From the NCBI RefSeq assembly GCF_032116555.1, contig NZ_CP134949.1:2976001-3040000 (forward strand): 64,000 nt of DNA, written 5' to 3'. A model generated the notes under the pieces. It was not told the DNA's origin, ran no database searches, and saw nothing but the letters and a program-made list of their open reading frames with translations. Below are positions 32,804 to 41,506 of the stretch, piece by piece. The stretch comes from Halobaculum sp. XH14 (GTDB lineage: Archaea > Halobacteriota > Halobacteria > Halobacteriales > Haloferacaceae). A program made the position numbers and the translations under genes. Within the stretch, counting starts at the first letter, position 1. Every line of letters starts with the position of its first letter.

Positions 32804-33853
32804 TCAGATTTCGAACCGTTCCATCTCGAACTCCCGTTCCATCAGGTGACAGGCCCCGAGGTGGGTGGAGTCGGTTCCGTTCGGCGTCGGCCTGAGCGAC
32901 GGTTCCTCGACCCGGCACTCCTCCTCAATGGCGACCGGGCAGCGCGTGTGAAACCGGCAGCCGTCCGGCGGATCCTCCGGGGAGGGGACCGTTCCGGTGA
33001 GGTTGATCTTTCGGGTCCTCGTCGTCGGGTCCGGCTTCGGCACCGACGAGAGGAGCGAGATCGTGTACGGGTGCGTCGCCTCCTGATAGATCGCTTCCGT
33101 CGGGCCCATCTCCACGAGCTTGCCGAGATACATGACCCCGATCCTGTCGGCCATGTATCTGATCACGCTGAGGTCGTGTGAGATGAAGAGATACGAGACG
33201 TCGGTCTCCTCCTGCAGATCCTTGAGGAGGTTGAGGATCTGGCCCTGGACCGAGACGTCGAGGGCGCTCGTCGGTTCGTCGAGGACGATGAACGACGGGT
33301 CGAGCGCCAGCGCGCGGGCGATGGCGATGCGCTGCTGTTGTCCCCCGGAGAACTCGTGGGGATACCGGTCGTAGTGTGCCGGGGAGAGCCCGACCCGTTG
33401 CAACAGGCTCGAAACGCGCTCTTGCTGCTCCTTCTCGTCCCCGATCCCGTGAATCTTCAACGGACGACGGATCGCTTCCCCGACCGTCCTGCGGGGGTTC
33501 AGGGACGACTGGGGGTCCTGAAACACGATCTGTATCTCGCTGCGGATCGCCGACTCGTCGGTCTCCGGGTCGACGATGTCGATCCACTCGCCGTCCTTCC
33601 TGTACTCGGCGCTGCCTGCCGTGGCCGGGAGGAGGTTCAACAGCGTCTGTGCGACCGTCGACTTCCCGCAGCCGGACTCGCCGACGAGTCCGACCGTTTC
33701 ACCCCTGTTGACGTCGAAGGAGAGCCCGTCGACGGCTTTCGCCGACCGGGATGCGTCCCCGAGCAGCCGATTCATCGCTCGCGAGAACATCCCGTCGTCC
33801 TCGCCGTAGTACTTCTTCAGGCCGTCGACGCGAAGGATCGCGTCGTCGGTCAT
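32804..33853 (-). CDS. Oligopeptide-type ABC transporter ATPase (OppF-like)
   Basis: A 349-residue ATPase starting MTDDAILRVDGLKKYYGEDD. Walker A is GESGCGKSTVAQ, the Q-loop is VFQDPQSSLNPRR, the signature is FSGGQQQRIAIARALAL, Walker B is IVLDEPTSALD and the switch His is in FISHDLSVIRY. The C-terminal extension has GCRFHTRCPVAIEEEC. The start is fixed by a 4-bp ATGA overlap with the OppD-like gene. An insertion after the Walker A region (AEYRKDGEWIDIVDPETDES) is longer than in the equivalent gene of the first transporter, so the two systems are distinct paralogues and not a recent duplication. Confidence 0.93.
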   Translation of the reverse strand: MTDDAILRVDGLKKYYGEDDGMFSRAMNRLLGDASRSAKAVDGLSFDVNRGETVGLVGESGCGKSTVAQTLLNLLPATAGSAEYRKDGEWIDIVDPETDESAIRSEIQIVFQDPQSSLNPRRTVGEAIRRPLKIHGIGDEKEQQERVSSLLQRVGLSPAHYDRYPHEFSGGQQQRIAIARALALDPSFIVLDEPTSALDVSVQGQILNLLKDLQEETDVSYLFISHDLSVIRYMADRIGVMYLGKLVEMGPTEAIYQEATHPYTISLLSSVPKPDPTTRTRKINLTGTVPSPEDPPDGCRFHTRCPVAIEEECRVEEPSLRPTPNGTDSTHLGACHLMEREFEMERFEI

Positions 33854-34884
33854 TCGTCGACCTCCACGTCGTCGACGTAGCGATAGCACGCGTTCGCCCG
33901 ATCCCCCCGCTCGACGAGGGGCGGTTCGGCCTGCCGACACTCCTCCACCGCGTACTTGCACCGGGGGTGGAACGCACAGCCCGACGGGAGGTTCTCCGCG
34001 TCGGGCATCTGTCCCGGAATCGGGTCGATCCGTTCGCCGGGTTCCACGTGGGCGGGGATGCTCTCCAGGAGGCCCTCCGTGTACGGGTGGTGGGGGTCGG
34101 TGAACAGGTCGATGACGGGCGCCTTCTCGACGATCTGACCGGCGTACATGACGATCGCGCGGTCACAGAGCTCCGCGACGACGCTCAGGTCGTGGGTGAT
34201 GAAGATGACCGCCGTGTCGAACTCCTCTGAGAGCTCCGAGATCAGCCGTAGGATCTGTGCCTCGGTCGTCACGTCGAGTGCCGTCGTCGGCTCGTCGGCG
34301 ACGAGGACGTCGGGGTCACACGAGAGCGCGATGGCGATGAGGACCCGCTGTTTCATCCCGCCGGAGAACTCGTGCGGGTAGTCGTCGTAGCGCCCGGACG
34401 GGTCCGCGATGCCGACTCTGTCCAGCATCTCGATGGCCCGCTCGCGCGCCGACGCCTTCTTCGGCTCCCGATGGATCCGGATGGCTTCCGCGATCTGTTC
34501 CCCGACCGTGTGGACGGGATTGAGATACGTCTGCGGGTCCTGGAAGATCATCGAGATGGAGCCGCCGCGCAACTCCTGGAGTTCCGACGTCGAGTACGAG
34601 CGGACGTCCTCGCCCCGAAAGCGGATCTCCCCGTTCGTGATCCGGCCGGGGCTGTCGACGAGCCGCAGGATCGACTGTGCGGTCACCGACTTGCCGGCCC
34701 CGGACTCGCCGACGATTCCGACCGTCTCGCCCGGTGACACGCCGAAGGAAACCCCGTTCACCGCCTTCACGGACCCTTCTTCCGTGAAGAACCGGACCTC
34801 GAGGTCCTCCACCTCGAGGAGCGGGCTCGACGGGTCCGAACCCGCGCGAGCGTCGCCCGCGCCGGTGGCTGGGACGTCGGGCAT
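33850..34884 (-). CDS. Oligopeptide-type ABC transporter ATPase (OppD-like)
   Basis: A 344-residue ATPase. Walker A is GESGAGKSVTAQS near 60, the Q-loop is IFQDPQTYLNPVH, the signature is FSGGMKQRVLIAIAL, Walker B is VLVADEPTTALD and the switch His is in FITHDLSVVAE. The Cys-containing family extension is GCAFHPRCKYAVEEC. It opens with a short Ala/Gly/Asp-rich leader (MPDVPATGAGDARAGSD). It directly abuts the OppC-like gene and overlaps the OppF-like gene by 4 bases. Confidence 0.93.
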   Translation of the reverse strand: MPDVPATGAGDARAGSDPSSPLLEVEDLEVRFFTEEGSVKAVNGVSFGVSPGETVGIVGESGAGKSVTAQSILRLVDSPGRITNGEIRFRGEDVRSYSTSELQELRGGSISMIFQDPQTYLNPVHTVGEQIAEAIRIHREPKKASARERAIEMLDRVGIADPSGRYDDYPHEFSGGMKQRVLIAIALSCDPDVLVADEPTTALDVTTEAQILRLISELSEEFDTAVIFITHDLSVVAELCDRAIVMYAGQIVEKAPVIDLFTDPHHPYTEGLLESIPAHVEPGERIDPIPGQMPDAENLPSGCAFHPRCKYAVEECRQAEPPLVERGDRANACYRYVDDVEVDE

Positions 34885-35847
34885 CTACAGCGACCTCCGC
34901 TGGCTCGTGCTCTCACGCGGGTCCAGGACGTCACGGAGCACGTCGCCGAACAGGTTGAACCCCATGACGGTGATGAAGATGGCGACGCCGGGGAACAGCG
35001 AGAGCCACCAGGCGGACTGCACGTACGAGCGGCCCGTCGCGAGCATCATTCCCCACGAGGACGTCGGCGGCTGCGGTCCCAGTCCGAGGAAGGAGAGCCC
35101 CGCTTCGGCGATGATCACGCCGCCGATCCCGAGGGTCGCCTGCACGATCACCGGGTAGATCGTGTTCGGAAGGATGTCCCCCATCATGATCTGTCGGTTG
35201 CTCGCGCCGATCGATTTCGCGGCCTTGACGTAGTCCCGCTCGCGGACCGAGAGGACTTCCCCCCGGATGAGCCTCGTGTAGGTTACCCATCCCTGTATCG
35301 CGAGCGCAATGATAACGTTTGTGATGCTTGGCCCCAGGATGCCCGTCACGGCGATCGCCAGGATGATCCCGGGGAACGCCAGCAGCACGTCGACGATGCG
35401 CATGATGACGTCGTCGACGATGCCGCCGCTGTAGCCCGCGACCAGTCCGAACGTGACGCCGATGACGACGCTGATGGAGACGGCGATGACGCCGACCTGG
35501 AGGCTGATGAGCGTCCCGTAGAGTACCCGGGAGAGGACGTCACGGCCGAGGTTGTCCGTTCCGAACGGGTGGGCGAGGCTGGGGCCGGCGAGCTGTGCGG
35601 TCGCGTCGAGCGCCCGGGGGTCATACAGCAGCATGGAGACGAGCGTCCGGCCCAGGAGATACTTGTCGACCGCGACCACCAGCGCCAGCAGGCTGACGGC
35701 GACGATGATGGCCGTCCCGTAGAGCCCCCCGCGGTTCCGGAGGGTCGCGGCCACGATCCGTTTCTTGTCGTCCGTCGGCGATATCTCCTCGACGGAGGGA
35801 CTGTCCTGGACGGCTGATTCCGTGGTAGTGGTATTTTCAGATGACAT
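34885..35847 (-). CDS. Oligopeptide-type ABC permease (OppC-like)
   Basis: A 320-residue permease with an acidic, Thr-rich cytoplasmic N terminus (MSSENTTTTESAVQDSPSVE). The first helix is GTAIIVAVSLLALVVAVDKY, followed by the extracellular HPFGTDNLGRDVLSRVLYGT block that is typical of OppC, and five more helices. The EAA loop is ERDYVKAAKSIGASNRQIMM. It starts one nucleotide after the OppB stop. Confidence 0.92.
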   Translation of the reverse strand: MSSENTTTTESAVQDSPSVEEISPTDDKKRIVAATLRNRGGLYGTAIIVAVSLLALVVAVDKYLLGRTLVSMLLYDPRALDATAQLAGPSLAHPFGTDNLGRDVLSRVLYGTLISLQVGVIAVSISVVIGVTFGLVAGYSGGIVDDVIMRIVDVLLAFPGIILAIAVTGILGPSITNVIIALAIQGWVTYTRLIRGEVLSVRERDYVKAAKSIGASNRQIMMGDILPNTIYPVIVQATLGIGGVIIAEAGLSFLGLGPQPPTSSWGMMLATGRSYVQSAWWLSLFPGVAIFITVMGFNLFGDVLRDVLDPRESTSQRRSL

Positions 35848-35848
35848 G

Positions 35849-36802
35849 TTAGTACTCGATCCGCGGATCGATGAGCGCGTACAGCAGGTCCACCCCGAGG
35901 TTCACCAGCACGAAGATGAGCGCGTAGACGAGGACCGCCCCCTGCACGACCGGGAAGTCACGGCTGAATATCGAGTTCACGACGAGCTGGCCCATCCCCG
36001 GGAGCGCGAAGACGACTTCGATGAGGACGCTTCCCCCGAGGAGAAATCCGAGCTGGAGGCCCACGATCGTCGTGACCGGGATCAGCGCGTTCCGGAGCGC
36101 GTGTCCGGTGATCACCTGCCGCTTCCCGACGCCCTTCGCGCGGGCGGTCTTGAGGTAATCCTCGTTGAGCGTCTCCAGCATCGACGAACGCATGATCCTG
36201 GTGACGATCGCCGCGAGCGCAGTTCCGAGCGTGATCGACGGGAGAATGAGGTGACGGACCCAGCCGACGACCGAGTCTGACAGGTTCACGTAGCCGTAGA
36301 TCGGAAGCAGGTCCAGCCAGACGCTCACGACGAGGATGAGAAGGATCCCGAGCCAGAAGTTCGGCATCGAGACGCCCCAGAACGCGAACGTCCGGGCGGC
36401 CGAATCCGCCCACTCGTCCTTCTCGACCGCGCTGATGATCCCGGCGGGAATGCTGATCGAAAGGCTCACCAACAGCGAACCGATCGCGAGCGACGCGCTG
36501 ACGGGAAGCTTCGTGAGTATCAGTGAGAGTACAGGAACTCCCTGAACGATGCTCTCTCCGAGCTCCAGCTGGAGTACGTTTGTCACCCAGGTGAGGTACT
36601 GAACTGTAAGCGGTTCGTCAAGCCCGTACTGGGCCCGCAGTTGCGCGACCCGCTCCGGCGTGGCTTCCGCTCCGTAGATCGCGTACGCCGGCCCGCCCGG
36701 AGCGAGATGGATGAACAGAAACGTAATTACGCTTACCCCAAACAGCACCGGTATCAGGTGGAAAAACCGTTTGATCGCGTACCGTTGGAGGGAACTCACC
36801 AT
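35849..36802 (-). CDS. Oligopeptide-type ABC permease (OppB-like)
   Basis: A 317-residue permease with six helices, opening MVSSLQRYAIKRFFHLIPVL. The family block APGGPAYAIYGAEATPERVA and LRAQYGLDEPLTVQYLTWV is present; the coupling loop is EDYLKTARAKGVGKRQVITG. The C terminus LGVDLLYALIDPRIEY matches the OppB end. It lies 18 nt downstream of the binding-protein gene. Confidence 0.92.
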   Translation of the reverse strand: MVSSLQRYAIKRFFHLIPVLFGVSVITFLFIHLAPGGPAYAIYGAEATPERVAQLRAQYGLDEPLTVQYLTWVTNVLQLELGESIVQGVPVLSLILTKLPVSASLAIGSLLVSLSISIPAGIISAVEKDEWADSAARTFAFWGVSMPNFWLGILLILVVSVWLDLLPIYGYVNLSDSVVGWVRHLILPSITLGTALAAIVTRIMRSSMLETLNEDYLKTARAKGVGKRQVITGHALRNALIPVTTIVGLQLGFLLGGSVLIEVVFALPGMGQLVVNSIFSRDFPVVQGAVLVYALIFVLVNLGVDLLYALIDPRIEY

Positions 36803-36820
36803 TATCTTAGCTGTTTTGAA

Positions 36821-38458
36821 TCATTCGTCCTGGTCGATCCAGACCGTCGACGGCGTGGGGAAATACCCGGTCGGGCTCACGGGAACGACCCCGTTCACTT
36901 CATCGAAGTGAGAGACGTATATCTTCGCGGCTCCGTACCAGACCATGGGATGTGCGTTGAATATCAGTTCCTCGACCTGTTTGTACTTCTCCGCGCGCTC
37001 CTCACGATCCGGCGTGACGACCGCCTCGTCGAGGAGCCGGTCGATCTCGGGGTCGGTATAATTTGTCATGGTGTTGTACGTACCCTCCGAGTGGAACATG
37101 ATGTTCAGGTTTCCGTATGGGTCCAGTGCCCCGCCACCGCCCCAGTGCCCGTTGTACATCTGGAAGTTGCCATTATTCACGTGCTCCAGGACCGTCGCGA
37201 CCTCCAGCACCTCGATCTCGGCGTTGATCCCGACCTGGCTGAGCTGGTCCTGTGCGACGGTCGTCACCTGGCGACGCCACGGCTGTGAGTTCCACACCTT
37301 GACCGTGAAGTCGAACCCGTCCGGCCGTCCCGCCTCCTCGAGCAGCGATCGCGCGCGCTCCGGGTCGTACTCCGGTTCAAGCTCGTTGTTACTTCCCCAG
37401 TTCGCGTCGGGGAGCGGGCCGGTGAGGTCCTGGAGCGCCGACGTGAACCCGCGGATCGCCTCGTTGTCGATCGCGTAGTAGACCGCCTCGCGGACGAGCG
37501 GGTCGTCGAACGGCTCCTCGTCCGTGTTCATCGCGAAGAAATCGATCGTGTTCGACTTCCCCAGGGAGTTCGCGACCTCGTGATCGGAGCTCTCCCGGAG
37601 GCTATCCAGGCTGTCGGCGGGGATGCTGTGGAGGTAGTTCCCCTCGTCCTGGTAGGCCTGAACCATCGTCGAGGGCTCCGGGACGGCGCGGAACTGCCAC
37701 GAGTCCAGGTAGGGGAGCTGGTTCCCCTGATCGTCGGTTCGCCAGTAGTCGTCGTTGGCGACGAACGTCAACACGTTGTCCTGGGTGTTCCAGGAGTCGA
37801 ACACGAACGGCCCGGTCCCGACGGGGTTCTTCTGCATCCAGCTGTCGTCCTCCCCCTCCAGGGCCGCCCGGGAGACGAAGTACGCGATGGAGTTCAGGTC
37901 GTCGAGGAACGGCGCGAACGGCTCCTCGAGGTGAATCGTCAGCTCCATGTCCCCGCTCGCTTCCACTTCGTCGATGCCCCCGAGGCTCACGTCGGAGTAA
38001 TCCGAGCGCATCCGATCGAAGTTCCACTTCGCGACCTCGGCGTTCCACTCGCTGCCGTCGTGGAACGTGACCCCCTCCCGAAGCGGGAAGACGTAGGTCG
38101 TGTCGTCGGGGATGTTGATGTCGGTCGCGAGGTCGTGACGCCACTCCAGGTCCTGGTCGTACGTGAACAGCTGATCGTACCCGATGACCATTTCGAGGGT
38201 GCCGAACCCTCTCGTGAAGTGTGGGTCGAGCGACGGTGCGATCTCCGACTGGAAGAACCCGAGTTCCCCGCCCTGCGTGAGCTGGCTCGGGTCCGCGGTC
38301 GTCCGTTGCGGTTCGGTCGTCTGCGTCGGGTCGCTCGGCTCCGACGTGCCGGGATCAGAACTGCCGGAACAGCCTGCGATCCCAGCGATCGAGGCTGATC
38401 CGACCAGCTTACCCAGCGTTCTGCGGTCGATTTTCGTCTCGTCTCTTTGCATGCACAT
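36821..38458 (-). CDS. Tat-exported oligopeptide-type ABC substrate-binding lipoprotein
   Basis: A 545-residue SBP_bac_5 protein, first gene of the second transporter operon. The signal reads DRRTLGKLVGSASIAGIAGC, twin-arginine with a lipobox Cys, followed by a Ser/Pro/Thr linker. Family blocks: APSLDPHFTRGFGTLEMVIG, YVFPLREGVTFHDGSEWNAE, REAVYYAIDNEAIRGF and PEYDPERARSLLEEAG. A TATA element (TTTTTATTA on the minus strand, 38478-38486) lies about 24 nt before the ATG at 38458, supporting this start and a leaderless mRNA. A GTG six codons earlier is less likely. Confidence 0.92.
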   Translation of the reverse strand: MCMQRDETKIDRRTLGKLVGSASIAGIAGCSGSSDPGTSEPSDPTQTTEPQRTTADPSQLTQGGELGFFQSEIAPSLDPHFTRGFGTLEMVIGYDQLFTYDQDLEWRHDLATDINIPDDTTYVFPLREGVTFHDGSEWNAEVAKWNFDRMRSDYSDVSLGGIDEVEASGDMELTIHLEEPFAPFLDDLNSIAYFVSRAALEGEDDSWMQKNPVGTGPFVFDSWNTQDNVLTFVANDDYWRTDDQGNQLPYLDSWQFRAVPEPSTMVQAYQDEGNYLHSIPADSLDSLRESSDHEVANSLGKSNTIDFFAMNTDEEPFDDPLVREAVYYAIDNEAIRGFTSALQDLTGPLPDANWGSNNELEPEYDPERARSLLEEAGRPDGFDFTVKVWNSQPWRRQVTTVAQDQLSQVGINAEIEVLEVATVLEHVNNGNFQMYNGHWGGGGALDPYGNLNIMFHSEGTYNTMTNYTDPEIDRLLDEAVVTPDREERAEKYKQVEELIFNAHPMVWYGAAKIYVSHFDEVNGVVPVSPTGYFPTPSTVWIDQDE

Positions 38459-38763
38459 GGATGCCAAACCCCCCACCTAATAAAAATACCCCATACGACA
38501 ACGGATGTCACACGTGATCGTCCTCTCGACTTACCCGCTCCGAATCGTTCGAAGTACGGAACGTATTTGCCACTTGCACAATCTACATATGTTTCATCGA
38601 CACTTCCGGAAACGATGACGGTTACGTCGGCGAACCACCCCCATCGCTCGTTCCGGAACCCCGTGGCGGGGGTCCCGACGGCCGACCCCCTGTCCGCCGT
38701 CGACGAGCGCGGGGCGCGTGCGGAGGCACGGGCCGCTGATTCCGCGTCGTGGAGGACGGCGGC
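38459..38763. other. Divergent promoter region, 305 bp
   Basis: It holds the TATA box of the oligopeptide transporter operon near 38482 on the minus strand. The plus-strand side leads into the MOSC gene, for which I see no strong TATA element. No gene is supported. Confidence 0.45.
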
Positions 38764-39555
38764 GTGAAGACGCTATCCACGATCGCGGTCCACCCGATCA
38801 AGGCGCTCGATCCGCTCGAGCGTGGCCGCACGGGCATCAGTCGAATCGGCGGGCTCGAGCACGACCGGAAGTACGCCATCGTGGACGACAACGGTGACTA
38901 CGTGAACGGCAAGTCGACCAGTCGCGTCCACCGCATCCGGTCGGAGTACGATGCGGAGGCGGAGACGGTCACGCTCTCGTCCTCGGACTCGGCCGCCCGA
39001 GAGTTCCATCTGGACCGTGACCGAGAGGCGCTCGAGTCCTGGTTCGGCAGCTACTTCGACACGCCGGTGTCGCTCCGCTCGGAGCTCGGGGGCGCGTTGA
39101 CCGACGGCGCCGTCTACGGCGACGGCACGGAGACGGGGCCGACGCTCGTCAGCCGGGCCACCCTCCGTGAAGTGGCGTCGTGGTTCGACGGCATCAGTCC
39201 GGCGGAGATGCGGCTTCGGCTCCGACCGAACCTCGTCGTCGACGGCGTCCCGCCGTTCTGGGAGGACCGACTCACCGCCGGGGACGGGACGGGTATCCGG
39301 ATCGGTGACGTGCGTCTGGAGGGAACCGAGCCCGTTCCCCGCTGTGTCGTTCCGACGCGAGACCCCCACACCGGGGAACGCCACGACGGGTTTCGGACCA
39401 CGCTCGTGGAGAACCGGGAGGAGACGCTCCCCTCGTGGGCACCGCGTGACCAGTTCGACCACTTCTTCAAGCTCATGGTCGGCACGCGTGTTCCGGCCGA
39501 GGAACGGACCGGCGAACTCCGCGTCGGCGATCCGGTCACCGTCGTGGACGGCTGA
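38764..39555 (+). CDS. MOSC-domain protein (molybdenum cofactor sulfurase C-terminal-like)
   Basis: 263 residues from GTG. The N-terminal MOSC_N beta barrel begins VKTLSTIAVHPIKALDPLER and contains LEHDRKYAIVDDNGDYVNGK. The MOSC domain follows with RLRPNLVVDGVPPFWEDRLT, the conserved cysteine in PVPRCVVPTRDPHTGERHDG and the end GELRVGDPVTVVDG. The family (mARC/YcbX-like) binds the molybdenum cofactor, and the Cys is the proposed Mo ligand; members reduce N-hydroxylated compounds. It stands alone between the transporter operon and the M20 deacylase, which converges on it. Confidence 0.87.
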   Translation: MKTLSTIAVHPIKALDPLERGRTGISRIGGLEHDRKYAIVDDNGDYVNGKSTSRVHRIRSEYDAEAETVTLSSSDSAAREFHLDRDREALESWFGSYFDTPVSLRSELGGALTDGAVYGDGTETGPTLVSRATLREVASWFDGISPAEMRLRLRPNLVVDGVPPFWEDRLTAGDGTGIRIGDVRLEGTEPVPRCVVPTRDPHTGERHDGFRTTLVENREETLPSWAPRDQFDHFFKLMVGTRVPAEERTGELRVGDPVTVVDG

Positions 39556-39662
39556 GACGGGGAACGCGTGAGCACCGGGACTATCGGTCCCACCGTCACC
39601 GAGGAGTCACCAGGCCAGCGGCCCGTTCGCGTCAGCAGTCCGTCGTTCGAGCGCCGCCGTCC

Positions 39663-40907
39663 TCAGCCACGCTTCAGGAACTCCCTGACCGTCTCCGCGA
39701 TGATCTCGCTCCCGAGCACGACCTCGTCCCACTCGACGTGTTCGTTCGGGTGGTGGGCGGTCCCGGACGACCCCGGACCGAACACGACTGCGGGGATCCC
39801 GGCCTCGATGTAGTGTCTGGCGTCGGTACCGGCGGTCGTCGCCACGTGGTTCGGGTCGGCGATGCCGCGTGCCCGCATCGACCGCGAGAGGAGTTCGACG
39901 ATGGGTTCGGTCCGGTCGATCTCCGACCCCGCAAACTGGACGGAGAACCGTTCGAACTCCGGGGGATGGGCGGACAGCCAGTCTGATTCGTCCGTGAGTT
40001 CGTCCAGCCGTCGCTGGTAGGCCGCCTCGACCTCCCGGACCGTCTCGGACGGTGCGACGCCGATCCGTACCTCGGCGGTGAGGTTCGACGGGACGCTCGA
40101 GGCCCACGTTCCGGCCTCCACCGTTCCGAAGTTGACCGGCCAGGGGTTGTCGTACTCCTCGTAGAGCGGGTGGACGACCCGCTCGGCCCGGTCACGCTCG
40201 AGCGATTTGAACGCGTTCCGGATCCGTTCGAAATGGGGAAGCACCGATTCTCCCTCCCACGGACGCCCGGCGTGAGCCGACTTCCCGTCCAGGCGGAGGC
40301 GCTTCATCAGACACCCCTCCGAGGCGACGACGACGTCCAGTCCGGTGGGTTCCGCGATCAACATCGCGTCGCGCTCGAACGGATACGGGTTGTTCACGGC
40401 GGCGGTGACCGCGCCGACACCCCCGTCCTCCTCGCCGGCGACGCTCTCGACCACGATCCTCCCGTCGAGCCCGGTCGCGCTTTCGGCGACGGCGAGCGCC
40501 GCGAACACCGTCGAGACGAGGCCGCCCTTCATGTCGAGCGCGCCGCGGGCGTACAGTCGGCCGTCCTCCCACCGCGGGTCGAACGGGTCCGACGCCCACT
40601 TCTCCTCGTCGACGGGGACGACGTCGGCGTGTCCGTTCAACACGACGGTCGGCCCCTCGTCGGGGGCCCCGAGTTCGAGGACGCCGGCGACGCTCGGCCG
40701 GTCCGCCAGTTCCAGCGACTCGGCGGACGGGAACGACCGGTGTGCGTCGATGACGGCCGGATCGGGCTGCCACTCGTACGTTCGGAACCCCAGCGACTCC
40801 AGCAGGTCGCGGAACCAGGCCTGCACGGCCGCTTCCTCACCCGGGAAACTCGGGAACGAGAGCATCCCTTCGACCGTGTCCCTCATTCGCTCTTCTCGCA
40901 CGTGCAT
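39663..40907 (-). CDS. M20-family metallohydrolase (ArgE/DapE/ACY1-like deacylase)
   Basis: A 414-residue di-zinc amidohydrolase. Metal and catalytic residues are visible: VVLNGHADVVPVDEEKW (His), GALDMKGGL (bridging Asp), VAGEEDGGVGA (Glu-Glu catalytic pair), IAEPTGLDVV (Glu) and GTAHHPNEHVEWD (last His). The dimerisation lid (about 190-310) includes GKSAHAGRPWEGESVL. The group removes acyl or succinyl groups from amino acids, or cleaves peptides. A start at 40907 is chosen over a TTG two codons earlier; TATTAG near 40934 fits a TATA box. Its neighbours (aminotransferase, M14-like hydrolase, peptide transporter) point to amino-acid derivatives as substrates. Confidence 0.9.
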   Translation of the reverse strand: MHVREERMRDTVEGMLSFPSFPGEEAAVQAWFRDLLESLGFRTYEWQPDPAVIDAHRSFPSAESLELADRPSVAGVLELGAPDEGPTVVLNGHADVVPVDEEKWASDPFDPRWEDGRLYARGALDMKGGLVSTVFAALAVAESATGLDGRIVVESVAGEEDGGVGAVTAAVNNPYPFERDAMLIAEPTGLDVVVASEGCLMKRLRLDGKSAHAGRPWEGESVLPHFERIRNAFKSLERDRAERVVHPLYEEYDNPWPVNFGTVEAGTWASSVPSNLTAEVRIGVAPSETVREVEAAYQRRLDELTDESDWLSAHPPEFERFSVQFAGSEIDRTEPIVELLSRSMRARGIADPNHVATTAGTDARHYIEAGIPAVVFGPGSSGTAHHPNEHVEWDEVVLGSEIIAETVREFLKRG

Positions 40908-41048
40908 CGTCAACTGATGACGAACAGTTCGGGTATTAGCGTTTCCGGTCCCGAACGTGGCGAGGCCCGGCCCCGTCGAACGTGGGAGACGTCCCGTCCT
41001 GCGTGGCGAATCCGGCCTCCGGCGGCGACCAGTACGATCCGCACCCGA

Positions 41049-41065
41049 CGTTTGATATATGCAAA
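41049..41065. repeat. 17-bp AT-rich element, first copy
   Basis: CGTTTGATATATGCAAA; exactly repeated in inverted orientation at 41396-41412. The core contains a possible TATA box (GATATATG). Confidence 0.55.
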
Positions 41066-41227
41066 GACACCACGTCGGGCGGTTCGTCGAACGGCGGGTT
41101 CGATACGAGAGTTCGCGGGTTACAACAAACCGTCGGGGGGCCGTGTGGAACGTGGAAGGAAAACGGATGCTGCATTGGGCCGCCCGTTCCCGTGTCGCGT
41201 TGTCCGTCCCGGAAGCTGTCGGCCCCC

Positions 41228-41244
41228 GTTTGATAGTTTCAAAC
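41228..41244. promoter_or_regulatory. Palindromic operator candidate
   Basis: GTTTGATAGTTTCAAAC has 6-bp perfect arms (GTTTGA and TCAAAC) around a 5-bp centre. The GTTTGA half-site is shared with the two flanking 17-bp elements. Confidence 0.45.
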
Positions 41245-41395
41245 AGCTCTTTTTCATGCTAGTTGTTCTCAATCCACATAGAGTTCTGGCCGCTGAACGC
41301 GGTTTCCGTTACACTCGTATGATCGTAATTTCCTGGGGCGTTCGCCGGGGTTCGGCGGGTTAATTTCCGACACCTTCACCGATACTAAAACTTGT

Positions 41396-41412
41396 TTTGC
41401 ATATATCAAACG
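41396..41412. repeat. 17-bp AT-rich element, inverted second copy
   Basis: TTTGCATATATCAAACG, the exact reverse complement of 41049-41065, 331 bp away. It lies about 95 bp downstream of the aminotransferase stop. Confidence 0.55.
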
Positions 41413-41506
41413 AACGTTCCGCTCCCACGTTCTCGTACTCGGGCGATCCGTTCCGGTGCCGGCCCGGTCTCGAGCGAACCGCCGGGTGGCCGGATCGCTC
41501 GAAGTG

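Larger units (their letters stand above)
40908..41506. other. Intergenic region with three related TTTGA/TCAAA repeats
   Basis: About 600 bp between the aminotransferase stop and the M20 start, both on the minus strand. It contains a 17-bp element at 41049-41065, its inverted copy at 41396-41412, and between them a palindrome at 41228-41244. Open frames across it are broken and unconvincing. A T-rich run near 41249 (CTCTTTTTC) may be a terminator. Confidence 0.5.
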
